Positions 1-10,827 of a DNA stretch of 64,000 bases are shown here, one piece after another. The notes beneath the pieces are model-generated. The model searched no databases. It was given only the letters and a program-made list of their open reading frames with translations, and was not told where the DNA came from. Location: positions 65,082,316 to 65,146,315 of the forward strand of contig JALGQZ010000006.1 in assembly GCA_023105745.1 (NCBI GenBank), read 5' to 3'. The position numbers were made by a program, and so were the translations under genes. Source of the DNA: Austropuccinia psidii (Eukaryota > Basidiomycota > Pucciniomycetes > Pucciniales > Sphaerophragmiaceae). Each line of letters opens with the position of its first letter. Within the stretch, counting starts at the first letter, position 1.

Positions 1-509
1 ATTTGGAATTTCTTCCAAATAGGTCTTGAAACATCTACCATTTTGATAATTAATCAAATGAAAAAATCAACTAAAGAATTTAGGAGAAATTATGGGTCTT
101 GTAAGAGTGTTTCTATAATATCTTTATTCTAAATCAAATTAAAAAATAATAATAAAATACTTACTCCTTAGTCATTTGAAAGCACTTCCCAATGATTTAG
201 GAGTGAAAACAATTTTTTTGGAACTTATTTTGAAGGAAAAGGGTTTTGACAATACTAGGGTTGGATTGGAGGGAAATTTGATTGTTGGTGTAATGGGTGA
301 TGATGGAGATGATGGGTTTTTAATAGGTGATTGGATTTTCTACTGATTATTGTGTTGATAAAAGAAATACATACCAAGGCACCTAAATCAAACTTTTACA
401 CCAATAAATAGTTGAGAAAATCTATTGGAAACCTGGAGATTATTTACTCAAAACAGCAGCATCAGTTGAAAGTTAATTTTAAGGAAAAAAATAAAAGATA
501 AATTACTAA
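1..509. other. AT-rich intergenic stretch
   Basis: No open frame, RNA gene or element terminus is recognisable here. It ends at the AGGAT target duplication of the LTR that follows. Confidence 0.5.
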
Positions 510-514
510 AGGAT

Positions 515-2138
515 TTTCACAACCACAAATAATCACCCAGCTCAATGGGTGTTGTGGCAATTCCAACCTGAACCCAAGTTATGGTCAATTGGCCATATAA
601 GATGTTTATGGCCAATTGTACCCTTTTGGTGCTCTATGGCCTCTTGGCCATAACACCCTTCCACTGGCCAAATATGGCCTCAGGCCATATCCTGCCTTCA
701 TTGGCATCATTGGCCAATTCTCCACCTCACCAACCCCCAGGCCATTATCCTTGTTTTTGGGCCTGGGGGGTCCTTCCGGTATTCCAGGGGCCTATGGCCC
801 CTCTAGCCACCACCAGGGCCCTTGGCCCAACCCTTTATATTAGGGGGGTTTGGGCCATTTAGGCCCCCTACAGCCTCTACAGCCTGTGGGCCATAATCCA
901 CAGTCCACAGTCCGTGGGACTGTTAGGCCCCTTTGGGCCCAATTCCAATGAGGCAAAAAGGGGCCAAGGGGACAGTTCAGCAGCCCCCAAAACCAAGTAT
1001 GCCCACCTGAGCCAGTGTTTGAACCCAAAACCCAAAAAACCACCCTAGGACCCAAATTGGCCATAAATCAGTCCATGGCCTCTGGAAACCATCAGAGGCC
1101 ACCAGATCAACTCCAAGAAAGGATTCCCCTCCAGTTCAGGGGAAGACTTCCCTTTCTTCAATGCACTCCATACTCAAGGACCAGGAGTGGTGCATATATG
1201 GTATAATATACCATTATGCACCATTTTTTTCTCAGCAATCCAATGGTGACACTTTCAGGACCCAATTACATGATTCCAAATCAAGTCCCAAATCCATCAC
1301 CAATTTCAAAGGAGGACTTTTTATCTATTCAGTCTGGCAATTCCCTGGCATCTACCAGAAGACCATTCAAGGACCCCAACCACCTGGCCCTGCAGGAGTT
1401 GGGTTGTCAATTCTCTTCAGGACTATTCTAGGGTCAATTCTCTTCAGGACTATTCTAAGGGCAATTATCAGAGGTAATCAATCATTTCAGTCATTTTCAA
1501 GGCATCAAGTAATCAGCATCCCTTGGACAACTCAATTGGTCCATACAGGTAGTAATCAAGCAGCCTGTATGGACTTGGGCCAATTCATATTCCACTGTGG
1601 GAATTCAGTCCCACAGTTCAATTCTCAAGATGGCCAGAACTGTATTGGCCCAATTCAGAAAATACAGCCGGGTGACTCACCTTCCAGGATCAGCCTTTCA
1701 TCTTTTCAGATATACTGGCCACCTTCAATCACCTGGGGCTTTTTCCCCAGTTAATTAATATATTGGATTTATTTTTATTATTATTTTATTTGACCTTATT
1801 AAAGTAAATACTGATAATCTTAAGTCAGTCATTCAGAACCTTTATCTTTTCTTTCTTTGCCTTTCAATGGATATTGGTGGTCATAACATTTACTAATTCC
1901 ATTATTCTTTCTGGAAGGTTGAAACAGTGAATTGAGTATTCACTTGGTTGGATTCTTTATTATCTTGGCCATTGGCTTCCCCCTTTTCTCTTCATCTTCT
2001 GGCATACTTTTATTTACCCTTCATTCTTTTTTAAAGAAATATATTCTGTAATTTTCTTTATTATTTTGGAGCCCTTCAAGTGAGCTCTTGATTCCTGAGT
2101 GCCAAGCCATTCTTGCTTCCATAAGAGCCCCTGTGACA
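515..2138 (+). mobile_element. Solo LTR, family D copy 1
   Basis: A 1624-bp solo LTR, named family D here. It ends in CCCCTGTGACA and begins with a mutated TGTCACAACC (TTTTCACAACC). The 5-bp direct duplication AGGAT lies at 510-514 and 2139-2143, so both ends are set by a perfect target duplication. The copy at 25238-26845 matches it along its length: a GGCC-rich first half, a motif near 1195-1220 reading GTATAATATACCATTATGCACC, and a shared tail. The ends and tail also resemble the LTRs of element C, so the parent was probably a related Ty3/gypsy element. No internal region remains, consistent with LTR-LTR recombination. Open frames inside it are not conserved as proteins. Confidence 0.88.
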
Positions 2139-2143
2139 AGGAT

Positions 2144-2580
2144 TTATTATTGGTGGCCTTATTTTTAACTGTGGTTTGAGAAAAAAAAATAATTGAATGA
2201 GATTTTGTTTGGTATGATTTAAGAATGAGGAGAAATCAAAAAAAGCATAATTTTACAATATTAAAGAAGTTAAAATTGAGAATTTATTAAATTGTCTTTA
2301 AGGTAATGAAAAATATTTTTGTTTCTGAATTGAGTTGGAGGAAGTAACAAAGGGTTTTTGAGCTGAGTTGCAGGTAGTGATAAAAAATGATTATTGATCA
2401 TGGGTTTTTATTGAAAAAGGCTGGTTTTCATTGAAAAGAGCTTAATTGAAAAAAATATATGAAGCAAACTTGCATGGAAATATTTCCATTGGAAATTATT
2501 CTTATTTTAAGAAAAAACTTCAGTCAGTTTCAAAATTCAACTTATAATTCTTCAAATTAATATATACCATAATATATAGA
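2144..2580. other. AT-rich spacer
   Basis: Very AT-rich, with no gene or repeat boundary seen. It ends with ATAGA, the left copy of element A's target duplication. Confidence 0.5.
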
Positions 2581-3880
2581 TGTAAGGCTTGAATATGAAG
2601 CAATAAGCAAATATTACCAATATTTGACTGATTTTACTATTCAAGTACTTATAAAATTAAAGAAGAAGATAAAGGATAATTATAATTATAATTATGAAGA
2701 ATTATTGTAATTATGGGGTGAAAATTAAATTATTATTAATTGAAGAAAATAATATATAAAGAAGAAATATATTACTATATTTATGGCACTTTATTAATGT
2801 TATCAAAAAATTATAAAGGCATAAGAAATTTTTATTTAATAATAAAAAACAATTTATAACCATAATATTACCAATATGAAAGTTATATATCAATATAAAT
2901 ATTATTTATATCATTAAAAGAATTCTCAAAAATAATAATATGAAGAAAATTATTATAAAAGATGAAAATAACCTAATTTTGACTTAATTTACACCTAAAA
3001 ATGTATATAAAACTCATTTCAATTGTATTTACAGTTACAAATAAAATAGATTGCAAATTTTCTTGTTTTTATGTGTAATTAGAGATTTATAGAAACATTT
3101 GACAAAAAACAATTGAAAAACTGATTTAATAACCTCAATATTGATTATTAAAATGAAAATTGTCTTTGGTCTTTCATAGTATAATAGATTTTCATATAAA
3201 TGATAAATAAATTACCTTTTGGTTTAATGTTTTAATGTGTTTTGTTGTGTCTGAAGGGAAAATATAAGTACAAAGAGGTCTATATATAGTAAAATCCTAC
3301 CTCTTAATGTACAAAGTACTTCTAGTAGACATGTATGATGGTATTGACTTGAATTGATAAGTATTTTGAGGTTTAGTGGCAATTACATCATAATTAAACC
3401 ATCTTATCTTGTTATTTAGAGTTATCACTATAACTCTACATTTTCTGACATCATAGGCTTGGAAGAAGAGTAATCTTCATGGTTTTTTGAGTTTTAATCA
3501 TAATAAGCTGTTATTCACCACTTTTATCACTCATATGACTGTTAAACCTAAGTTAAGATCACAGTGAGTGATCATAAATGATCAATTTTAAGCTTAAATG
3601 TTTATCATTGATACCTTTTGAGCTATACATGCTAAAACCAGTCAGAGAGTGAATTCTGATAGTTTGGCATGTCATTCTTGAGATTCCAAGAGCAGTTCAT
3701 TAAATTATCAAAACTTTATTTGTGATGATTGTTCTTGTATCCCATCTTTTCTGTCAAAATTTACTATTTTAAACTTCAAACCATGATTTCAAGGGGTTGT
3801 ACTTTGAATATAATAATAAAGATTATTCCATTCTTCATGTATGAGCTATTAGAACATGAATATTCACTTTGCCGTAAGTT

Positions 3881-3908
3881 TTGACCACTTTCACAACAAA
3901 GTGGTCAA
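3881..3908. repeat. Conserved LTR hairpin, 11-bp stem
   Basis: TTGACCACTTT, a CACAAC loop, then AAAGTGGTCAA: a perfect inverted repeat. The 8-bp core ACCACTTT / AAAGTGGT with the same loop recurs in the other LTRs of this family near 10088-10108, 18627-18648 and 24089-24110. Confidence 0.85.
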
Positions 3909-4072
3909 CAGCTATAACAATTTTGTTTAATAAACCTTTACAAGGTATAACCTTGTTTATAACTTGTCAAATAAGGTGTATATCTGTATTCTTAGAGTCA
4001 ATTAAATGGTAACTTTTTCTTTTTTTCAACTCTCTGTCATGTATATTGTAAGAGATATGAGCTAAAAATCAT

Positions 4073-4107
4073 GAATATATGCACTGATCATAAAAGTGCA
4101 TATATTT
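4073..4107. repeat. Conserved LTR hairpin, 13-bp stem
   Basis: GAATATATGCACT, nine bases, then AGTGCATATATTT. The arms pair except at one end base. The copy in the right LTR (24277-24311) is a perfect 13-bp stem. The two LTRs of element B hold it at 10276-10310 and 18815-18849 with a few changes in the left arm. Confidence 0.82.
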
Positions 4108-4641
4108 AGGTTATTTCCTTAAGTATTGACTTGACTAATATAATAGATAAATTCTATATGTGTAATAGCTCAAGTGTAATCCAATGGTGAAATTCATTTT
4201 ACATGTTTATTCATTGTTTTTTGATATCATCCAGGATTTATGCCTTTGTATGGCATTTTTACTTATTTCTCAGTAAGTATTGTCTTTACAGGTACAATAT
4301 AAAAATTCTATATGTGTATTTGACCATGGTTAATCTAATGGTGCAAGTTATTTCAAATTTTTATTGATTTGATTCAGAGATAATCAATATGTTATGCCTT
4401 TTTATGGCATTTTTATTTATTTTGAGATAATAATTTTACTTCTAATTAGAAGAAATATGGTAAAGTTTTTTTGTGATATGTTATCATATTTCAAAGGCTA
4501 ACATTCCCTACCACCAAAAAAAATATTGTACCACAATTTGGTATAGTTAATTAGGGTACCATCCACGGTTCTAGTTCTTCAATAGACGTTTTTAGTCTTG
4601 AAGATCAATAATTCTTGAATTTTCTGTTATTTAGGTCTGCT

Positions 4642-5420
4642 TTAATCTCTAAACCTTCTTATTAGCTTATCAGAATCCATTACATCTTTCTCAAGTAGCC
4701 ATTCATCTTCTTTAGTTGGGTTTCTGTACCTTACAAGGTATTGTCTTTCTTTTCTTTTTCTTCTCACTCTTTTTTTAAGTAATTTCAAATGTTTCTTTTC
4801 TTCTCCTTATTCAAAAGGGGTAATTTCTACTGGTGGTTTACTCCTTAGGGGAAATAGCTTCTTATCAATTTAGCTGTAAGGTTTTATCAGCCTTATAGTG
4901 AGTGAAAGCTGGGTGTTTGTTCATCAATTAACCTGTCAATTCTAATTTCACAGCATTAGGGCCATGTAGTGCTCTTATCATAAAGGTTCCTGCAAAGGAA
5001 TCTTTCAATGTATTTGGGCCTTTAATGTCATTAAAGCTTAGAGTTGATACTATGACCAAGTCTCCTACCTTAAAATCAGGTAGATTTTGACTTCTGTCCC
5101 ATATTTTGTTTGCATATTTGAAAGAATCTTGCATACATCTGTTGGCATGATGTCTTAACTTTTCAAACATTATTTTGAAACTTCTTGCTGTTGGATGTAT
5201 ATCCACTAAGTCCTTTTTGAGATTATCATAAGGAAGTCTTGGATTCCAACCTTTTTCTAACATTGCTGGCATTTTTCCAATTGAAGAATTAATTGATTTT
5301 TTACATGCCAGCTGGAGAACTGGTATTAATATACACCAATCATGGCTTAAGCCATCAGAGTATTTGAGTTCTAGGCAATAAGCACAGAATCTTCTGATAA
5401 TGTCTTCTAAAGCTTGTATC
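4642..5420 (-). pseudogene. Element A pol 3' end: integrase C-terminus and chromodomain-like tail
   Basis: The best-preserved frame (5272-4928) reads as the C-terminal part of a Ty3/gypsy integrase, with the DFKVGDLV and KDSFAG...MIRALHGPNAV blocks seen in the sister copy in element B. Below 4928 there are several stops. The tail is then readable as YLVRYRNPTKEDEWLLEKD followed by LIRRFR, and ends near 4642. This resembles a chromodomain, the module that chromoviral integrases use to tether to chromatin. The fragment stops at 5420 where a foreign 1.17-kb sequence enters the integrase core. It is non-functional. Confidence 0.85.
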
Positions 5421-6585
5421 TTACAATAATAAAGACTACAATAATTAAAATTATAATTATACCTGTTTATTACCCAAGAATAAAACTGTTTTTTACAGTT
5501 TACTACGTAGGGTATTTGAGAGCAGGATGAGGAAAGCTATTCTGGCTGTGAAAAGCCTCCTTTTTATCCTTAAATGGGGTGGAAGGGCTGTTAGACCTTT
5601 CCACATAGAGGAAGTCAAGATTTTTTCACTCTCTGAGACAGGCTTGTGGCTTGCAAGTACCTTTATAGCCTGTATTGGGCTCAGATGTGGTTTTGAAACT
5701 ACATCTGGGCAGTTTTCACCAATACAGGGTGAAAAGCTTCAACTGGGGACCACATAGCATTCTTCTGACGTGTATGACACATAGAATGCTGTACAGAAAC
5801 TGTATGGGACCCCAGTATTGACTTACTTATGAGGTATTGAGGTATAATGATGCTTCCCCATCAGTTTGACACCTCATAATCATGGTTATGGGATATTATC
5901 CCATGGTAAAGCTGTATTGGTCAGAATGTGGGATTTTGACCTTAAAACAGCTATAGCTTTGTCAGTTCTGGAGATATCAACCTCAAATCTGAACCAGTGT
6001 GTAGCCCTGTATGTCTTCTACACAATGGTACCTTATTTGATATGGCTATCATTAAATATGGCAAAGTTATGCCATGTACAAGATTTTTGTACACATGCGT
6101 GGTTTAGGCAAAAAGCTGTATTGGGCATGTTTGCCCCATAGCTTCTGCTATAGTTGATATATGAAGAAATGGGTGAGACCATCAGATAGCCCTGATTGTT
6201 CTCTTTCCAAAAAGACCCCACTTTAGGTATCTCACGCTAAAACTGTAGCAGTTAGATGAGAGGTGAATGTTTTGTTCACCCTTATTTGGCCTGAATTTGA
6301 TCATAACTTCTGTAATACTGGTGCTAGCTACATTTGGCTGGTACCATTGGATAGCTTTGACTAAGAGCTTCATTTTTCATACCCATTTGATGGGGTTAAG
6401 CCTCTTACTCTGTATTTCAGATGAGAGGTGAAAATTAAGGTTTATGCTCAGCAATAACTTTGAGCATGAATAACTTTGTTATTCTTTGTCCTATGATGAT
6501 GGGACTTGTATATTTGGAAAGGGGTAAGTTTCCTCTTTTGTTCGATACCTTTTGAGCTAATTTGGCTCAGCTCCATGTTTTGGTG
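5421..6585. mobile_element. Unclassified 1.17-kb palindrome-rich insertion in element A integrase
   Basis: Comparison with intact element B shows about 1165 extra bases between two parts of the integrase frame. The flanks are GTATC (5416-5420) and GCATC (6586-6590), a possible 5-bp duplication with one mismatch. The ends are not the TG...CA of an ordinary LTR, so the exact boundaries could shift by a few bases. The interior has strong nested inverted repeats at 5669-5728, 5743-5815 and 5888-5904. Open frames within it (such as 5527-5757) look incidental. It may be a solo LTR of an unrecognised family or a small non-autonomous element. Confidence 0.6.
5669..5815. repeat. Two adjacent nested inverted repeats
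   Basis: The first (5669-5728) pairs CCTGTATTGG with CCAATACAGG and, inside, AGATGT with ACATCT. The second (5743-5815) pairs CTGGGG with CCCCAG and, inside, AGCATTCT with AGAATGCT. Both could form cruciforms or RNA hairpins. Confidence 0.75.
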
Positions 6586-8718
6586 GCATCTTGGCTATAC
6601 CATTGGCTTATGGTATTTTGGCTGTCATGCTTGTGCTCTGGTTTTGAGTCACAGGCTGACAACAATGCTGAAGTGAATTTTAGATCTCTATCACTTATGA
6701 TGTTTTGAAATAAGTCTGTATGACTCATGACTCTATTCCATTCCATTATGGCTGTGTGCATAGCTGTTTCATCTTGGTGACATGGTAAGAAAATTGGGGT
6801 TTTTCTGTACCTTTCAACTAGTAGTAGGAATGCATTTAAATTCCTTTCTCCTCCTGGGGTCAAGGCTATTACCCAATTCATGTGACCTATTTCCCATAGG
6901 GATTTTGGTTCTTGAATTTGGATCATCATTCCAAATTTCTTGCCTGTAGCTCTGTTTGATTTTTGACATCTGTCACAGGTTTGGAAGTACTCTGGAACAT
7001 CATTTCTCCAATTTGGCCACCAAGAGCATGTTTTCACCCTCTCTAGTGTCCTATCTTCTGAGACATGTCCAGATACAACACTATCATGGCATTCATGTAG
7101 TATAGTGTTTATCAGAGTCTTATCTGTCAACGTCATAATAAATGTGTGTTTAGTCCTTTGATGAAGAATTCCATCAAGTAGGTGGAATCTTCCTTCATCA
7201 TATGCCTTTTTCCATATTTCATCTAATTTGGAGGATAGTGATAGGTATTTGCAATGTTTAATCAAAGGTTTTCCAGAGTTCATTCAGTTTTGAGGATAGT
7301 GATGTGTCTTTGCAATCCTTTATCAAAAGTTGGAATAAGATATAACAATTTCTGTCCATCTTATATCTTTATTTAGCTTTATTAAAGAATTCTGTGCAAA
7401 TTTCTGTGACACATATTCCTTCTGTATGATGTTCTTCCTGTGGTACCCATGCTGGGCTTTCAGGTGTATTTGCTAAAGCCCATCTTCTAAGACCATCTGC
7501 ATTTTTAAGAATATTTCCAAATTTATGATCTATAGTCATATTTCCTCTATATTCTTGGATAGAAAGCTCCCATCTTAGCATATTTATATTTGGTGTCTTC
7601 ATGGTGAATAAGCATTTCATAGCATTACAGTCTGTGGTTACATCAAGCACTGTTCCATTCAAATAGTAGTGTGATTTTCCTAGAGCCCACAATAAGCAAA
7701 GGAATTCCATTTGGCTTTCTCCATATATTCCTTCTGTTGGCTTAGTTTGTCTTGAAATGAAGCAAATTGGTACTTGAACAGGTTTATCATTGATGATTTG
7801 TTTTTGGTGTAGTGTAGCACCTAGTCCTTCTCCACAAGAATCAATGTAAATTTTTGAAGGTAGTTTCCAATCTGGCATTAGAAGAAAGGGGGCATTTGTG
7901 AGGGCATTTTTCAATTCCTCATATGCTTTAGCCCTTTCTTCAGTCATTTCATAGACTTTTTGTTGGTCACAGAGCTTATACAAGGATTTGGAAATCCTTG
8001 AAAAGTCTTTTATATGCTGTCTGTAATAACCAGAAAATCCTAGAAATGATTTAATTTTCATTGGTTTGGGCATTGGTTCCAGTAGTACTGCCTCTAGTTT
8101 ATTTTTTTCTATGCCCAAATTTAGTCCAGATACAGCATGTCTCAGTGCTTTTAGTTCACTATATGAAAATGACTTTTTCAAGAAATTTTTATATTTACTT
8201 GCACTATCTTTTTGCAAGACTCTTTCTAGTCTTTTCAAGTGATTTTCCCAGGTTTCTGAGCAAACTATGATATCATCAATGTAAATAATTAATCATTATT
8301 CTCACAATTCTTCAGTAAATATCATAGTGATCATTCTTTGATAGTGGGAAGGTGAGTTTTTCATACCAAATGGCATCCTTAAATACTCATATATACCACA
8401 GTGGAATATTTTCCTCAGTATTTTCTTGGAATTTTCTGTTGATACATTTTGGTGAAAACCCTTTAGAGCATCCATGGCTGTAATGAGCTTGGCCTGTGAC
8501 AATTGTGTCAATTTCTCATGTATTGTGGGTATTAGATATCTGTCAAGGATAGTATAGTCATTGAAAGCTCTAAAGTACCCTACCATCCTTGATGTTCCAT
8601 TGTGCCAAGTTAAAATGATAGGTGTAGTGACTTCTACCTGTTCATTATGCCCTACTTTCCTTAATACCCAAAGGTCCATTAATTCCTCAATGTGTACCTC
8701 TAAGGCTTCTCTAGCTCT
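6586..8718 (-). pseudogene. Element A pol middle: RT, RNase H and integrase
   Basis: Read leftward from 8718, this gives RT (frames 8679-8302 and 8238-7369), then RNase H, then integrase (7283-6567). RT keeps the YIDD catalytic box (8272-8283), but a stop lies just before it. RNase H shows an [12 protein letters not shown] block. Integrase keeps its HHCC zinc finger (HECHDS...GH...CQTCDRC style, with small changes). Its first catalytic aspartate is replaced: HMNW instead of HMDW, codon 6876-6878. The second, in SDRD, is present. A 60-bp tandem duplication lies at 7211-7330. The right-hand edge is cut by element B's insertion; the matching N-terminal RT piece lies right of 19235. Confidence 0.9.
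7211..7330. repeat. About 60-bp tandem duplication inside element A pol
   Basis: Two consecutive similar units (about 7211-7270 and 7270-7330) both carry GAGGATAGTGAT and a TTGCAAT...ATCAAA block. Element B has a single copy at the corresponding place, so this is a local duplication in A. Confidence 0.7.
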
Positions 8719-8723
8719 TGGTC

Positions 8724-10709
8724 CGTAAGGTTTGACTATGAAACAATAAGTAAGAATTACTAATATTTTACTTATTATACTATGAATGGCCTTATAAATA
8801 GAATAAATAAGATAAAAAAAACTATAATAATAAAGAATTATTATGATTATGGCGTAAAAATAATTATGTTATTGAATAAATATAATAATATAATTTATAT
8901 AATGAAAATATAATATAATAAATAAATATATTAATATAAGATAATTAATATTTTTGAAATCACTTTATTATTGTTCCCAACAAATAATAAAGGCGTAAAA
9001 AATTGTTTTTTATTAATAAAAAACAATTAATAACAATAATACTACTAATATTAAAGCTATGAATTAATATAAATACTATTTATATTAATTATAGAATTAT
9101 TTAAAGTAATAATAGAGAGAAAATTATTATAATAAGAAGAAATAACCTACCTTTAACACTTAATGTAATAATTTTGAATACTTTTCCCCAAAAAATGTAA
9201 GTACAACTTTTTTTAACTGTATTTACAATAAATTGTAAGAGAAATTACAAATATCCTTAATTTTACGTGGAATTGAGGGTTTTAAGAGAATTTTAAACAA
9301 AACAGTTAGATAAATGTAATAATCGCATGAAAGATGATGAGTATACTAAGATTATCTTTTGTCTTTAATAATATAAAAGTCTTATATATAAAGAATCAAT
9401 AAATTGCCTTTTGATTTAAATATTTTAGTGTTTTGTAAGCGTCTGAGGGGAAAACAGAGTAAAAAGAGCTCTATTTATAGTAAATACCTCCCTCCTAGAG
9501 TCCAGCAGGCTTCTAGTAGACGTTTACCAATACCTTCTACCATAATTGATCAATATTTTAAGGTTTGGTGATGATTACGTCATTATCAAACCATCTTACC
9601 TCATAATTACACCATTATTTAGAGTTATCACTATAACTCTAATTTTGATGACATCATAGGCTTGGCAGAAGCCTAAGCTTTGTGGAATTTATTAGTATTA
9701 ATCATATTCTAATAGTATTCACCACTTTTATCACTTATATGACTGTTAAACTTAAAATAAGATTACAGTGAGTGATCTTAAATAATCAAATATAAGCTTA
9801 AACTTTGATCAATAAGAACTTTTAAGTCATACACGCTACAGCTATTCTGAGAGTGGATTCTGATAGCGTGGCATGTCCTTATTGCACTTCCAAGAGAATT
9901 TCATTACATAATTAAAACTCTGTTTTTGATGATTTTTCTTTTAACTCATCTTTTCTGTCAAAATCTAATATTTTAAACTTCAAACCATGATTTCAAGGGG
10001 TTATACCTTGAATATTGTAATAAAAAAAAAGGCATTCTTCACGAATGAACTAGTAGAATCTGACTGTCTACCTTTCTGTAGTTTGAACCACTTTCACAAC
10101 AAAGTGGTCAACAGCTCTATTGATTTTAATCAATAATCCATTACAGGTTTTAACTTTGTTTATAACTTGTGAAGTAAAGTTCATTTCTGTGTTTCTACAG
10201 TAATTACGTGGTGACTTTATTTTTTGTTTATCACTATATAATGTATATCTCAAAAAGATATTAGCGAAAAACCTTGAATATATGTGTTGACTAAAAAAGT
10301 GCATATATTCAGCTTAACTCCTGAAGTATGGACTTTGGATATTAGCTTCTTAATTATTCTATGTGTATACGTTTATGGAGAATCCAATGGTATAATTTAT
10401 TTCACATGCTGTTTCATTGGTATCTGAAAGAATTAAGGATTCATGTTTTTTATAGGGTTTTATTACTTATAACTCATTAAATATTGACTTTACAGATATG
10501 CCATAAAAATAGTATATGTGTATTTTACCATGTGGAATCCAATGGTGTAGTTTATTTCACATGTTTATTCATTGTCATTTAAGTTAAACCAAGTTTTATG
10601 CCCATTTATGGCAGTTTTGTAGTTTTAAGGTAATTACTTTTAAGGTATGATTATTTTAAATATTTCTTGTGACCTTTTTGGGTATGTGGTCATATCTCAA
10701 AGTTTAACA
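8724..10709 (-). repeat. Left (3') LTR of element B
   Basis: A 1986-bp LTR. On the plus strand it reads from CGTAAGG (TGTAAGG with one change) to TTTAACA. It is followed by a pyrimidine-rich stretch (10710-10719) that gives a purine tract on the minus strand. A TATA-type CTATAAATAG lies on the minus strand at 9471-9480. The conserved inverted repeats are at 9621-9640, about 10083-10111 and 10276-10310. Confidence 0.9.
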
Positions 10710-10827
10710 TTCCCTACCAGCAAAAATGATTGTACCACAATCTGATATGTGTAATTAGGGTATCATCCACTGTCCTACCTCTTCAATAGACTTTGTTAGT
10801 CTTGAAGCTCAATAATGCTTTATTTTT

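Larger units (their letters stand above)
2581..4503 (-). repeat. Left (3') LTR of element A
   Basis: A 1923-bp LTR, downstream in element orientation. On the minus strand it starts TGTTAGCC directly after a purine-rich tract (4504-4525), which fits a polypurine-tract primer. It contains three inverted repeats also found in the other LTRs of the family: 3418-3437, 3881-3908 and 4073-4107. A TATA-like run lies near 3281-3292. Confidence 0.9.

Noticed and set aside
581..1754. Several overlapping open frames at the left of the window
   Set aside because: They lie in solo LTR D1, overlap in different frames, are rich in words derived from GGCC repeats, and have no domain-like pattern.
5527..5757. 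76-codon frame in the 1.17-kb insertion
   Set aside because: It runs straight through the strong inverted repeats and has no recognisable motif.
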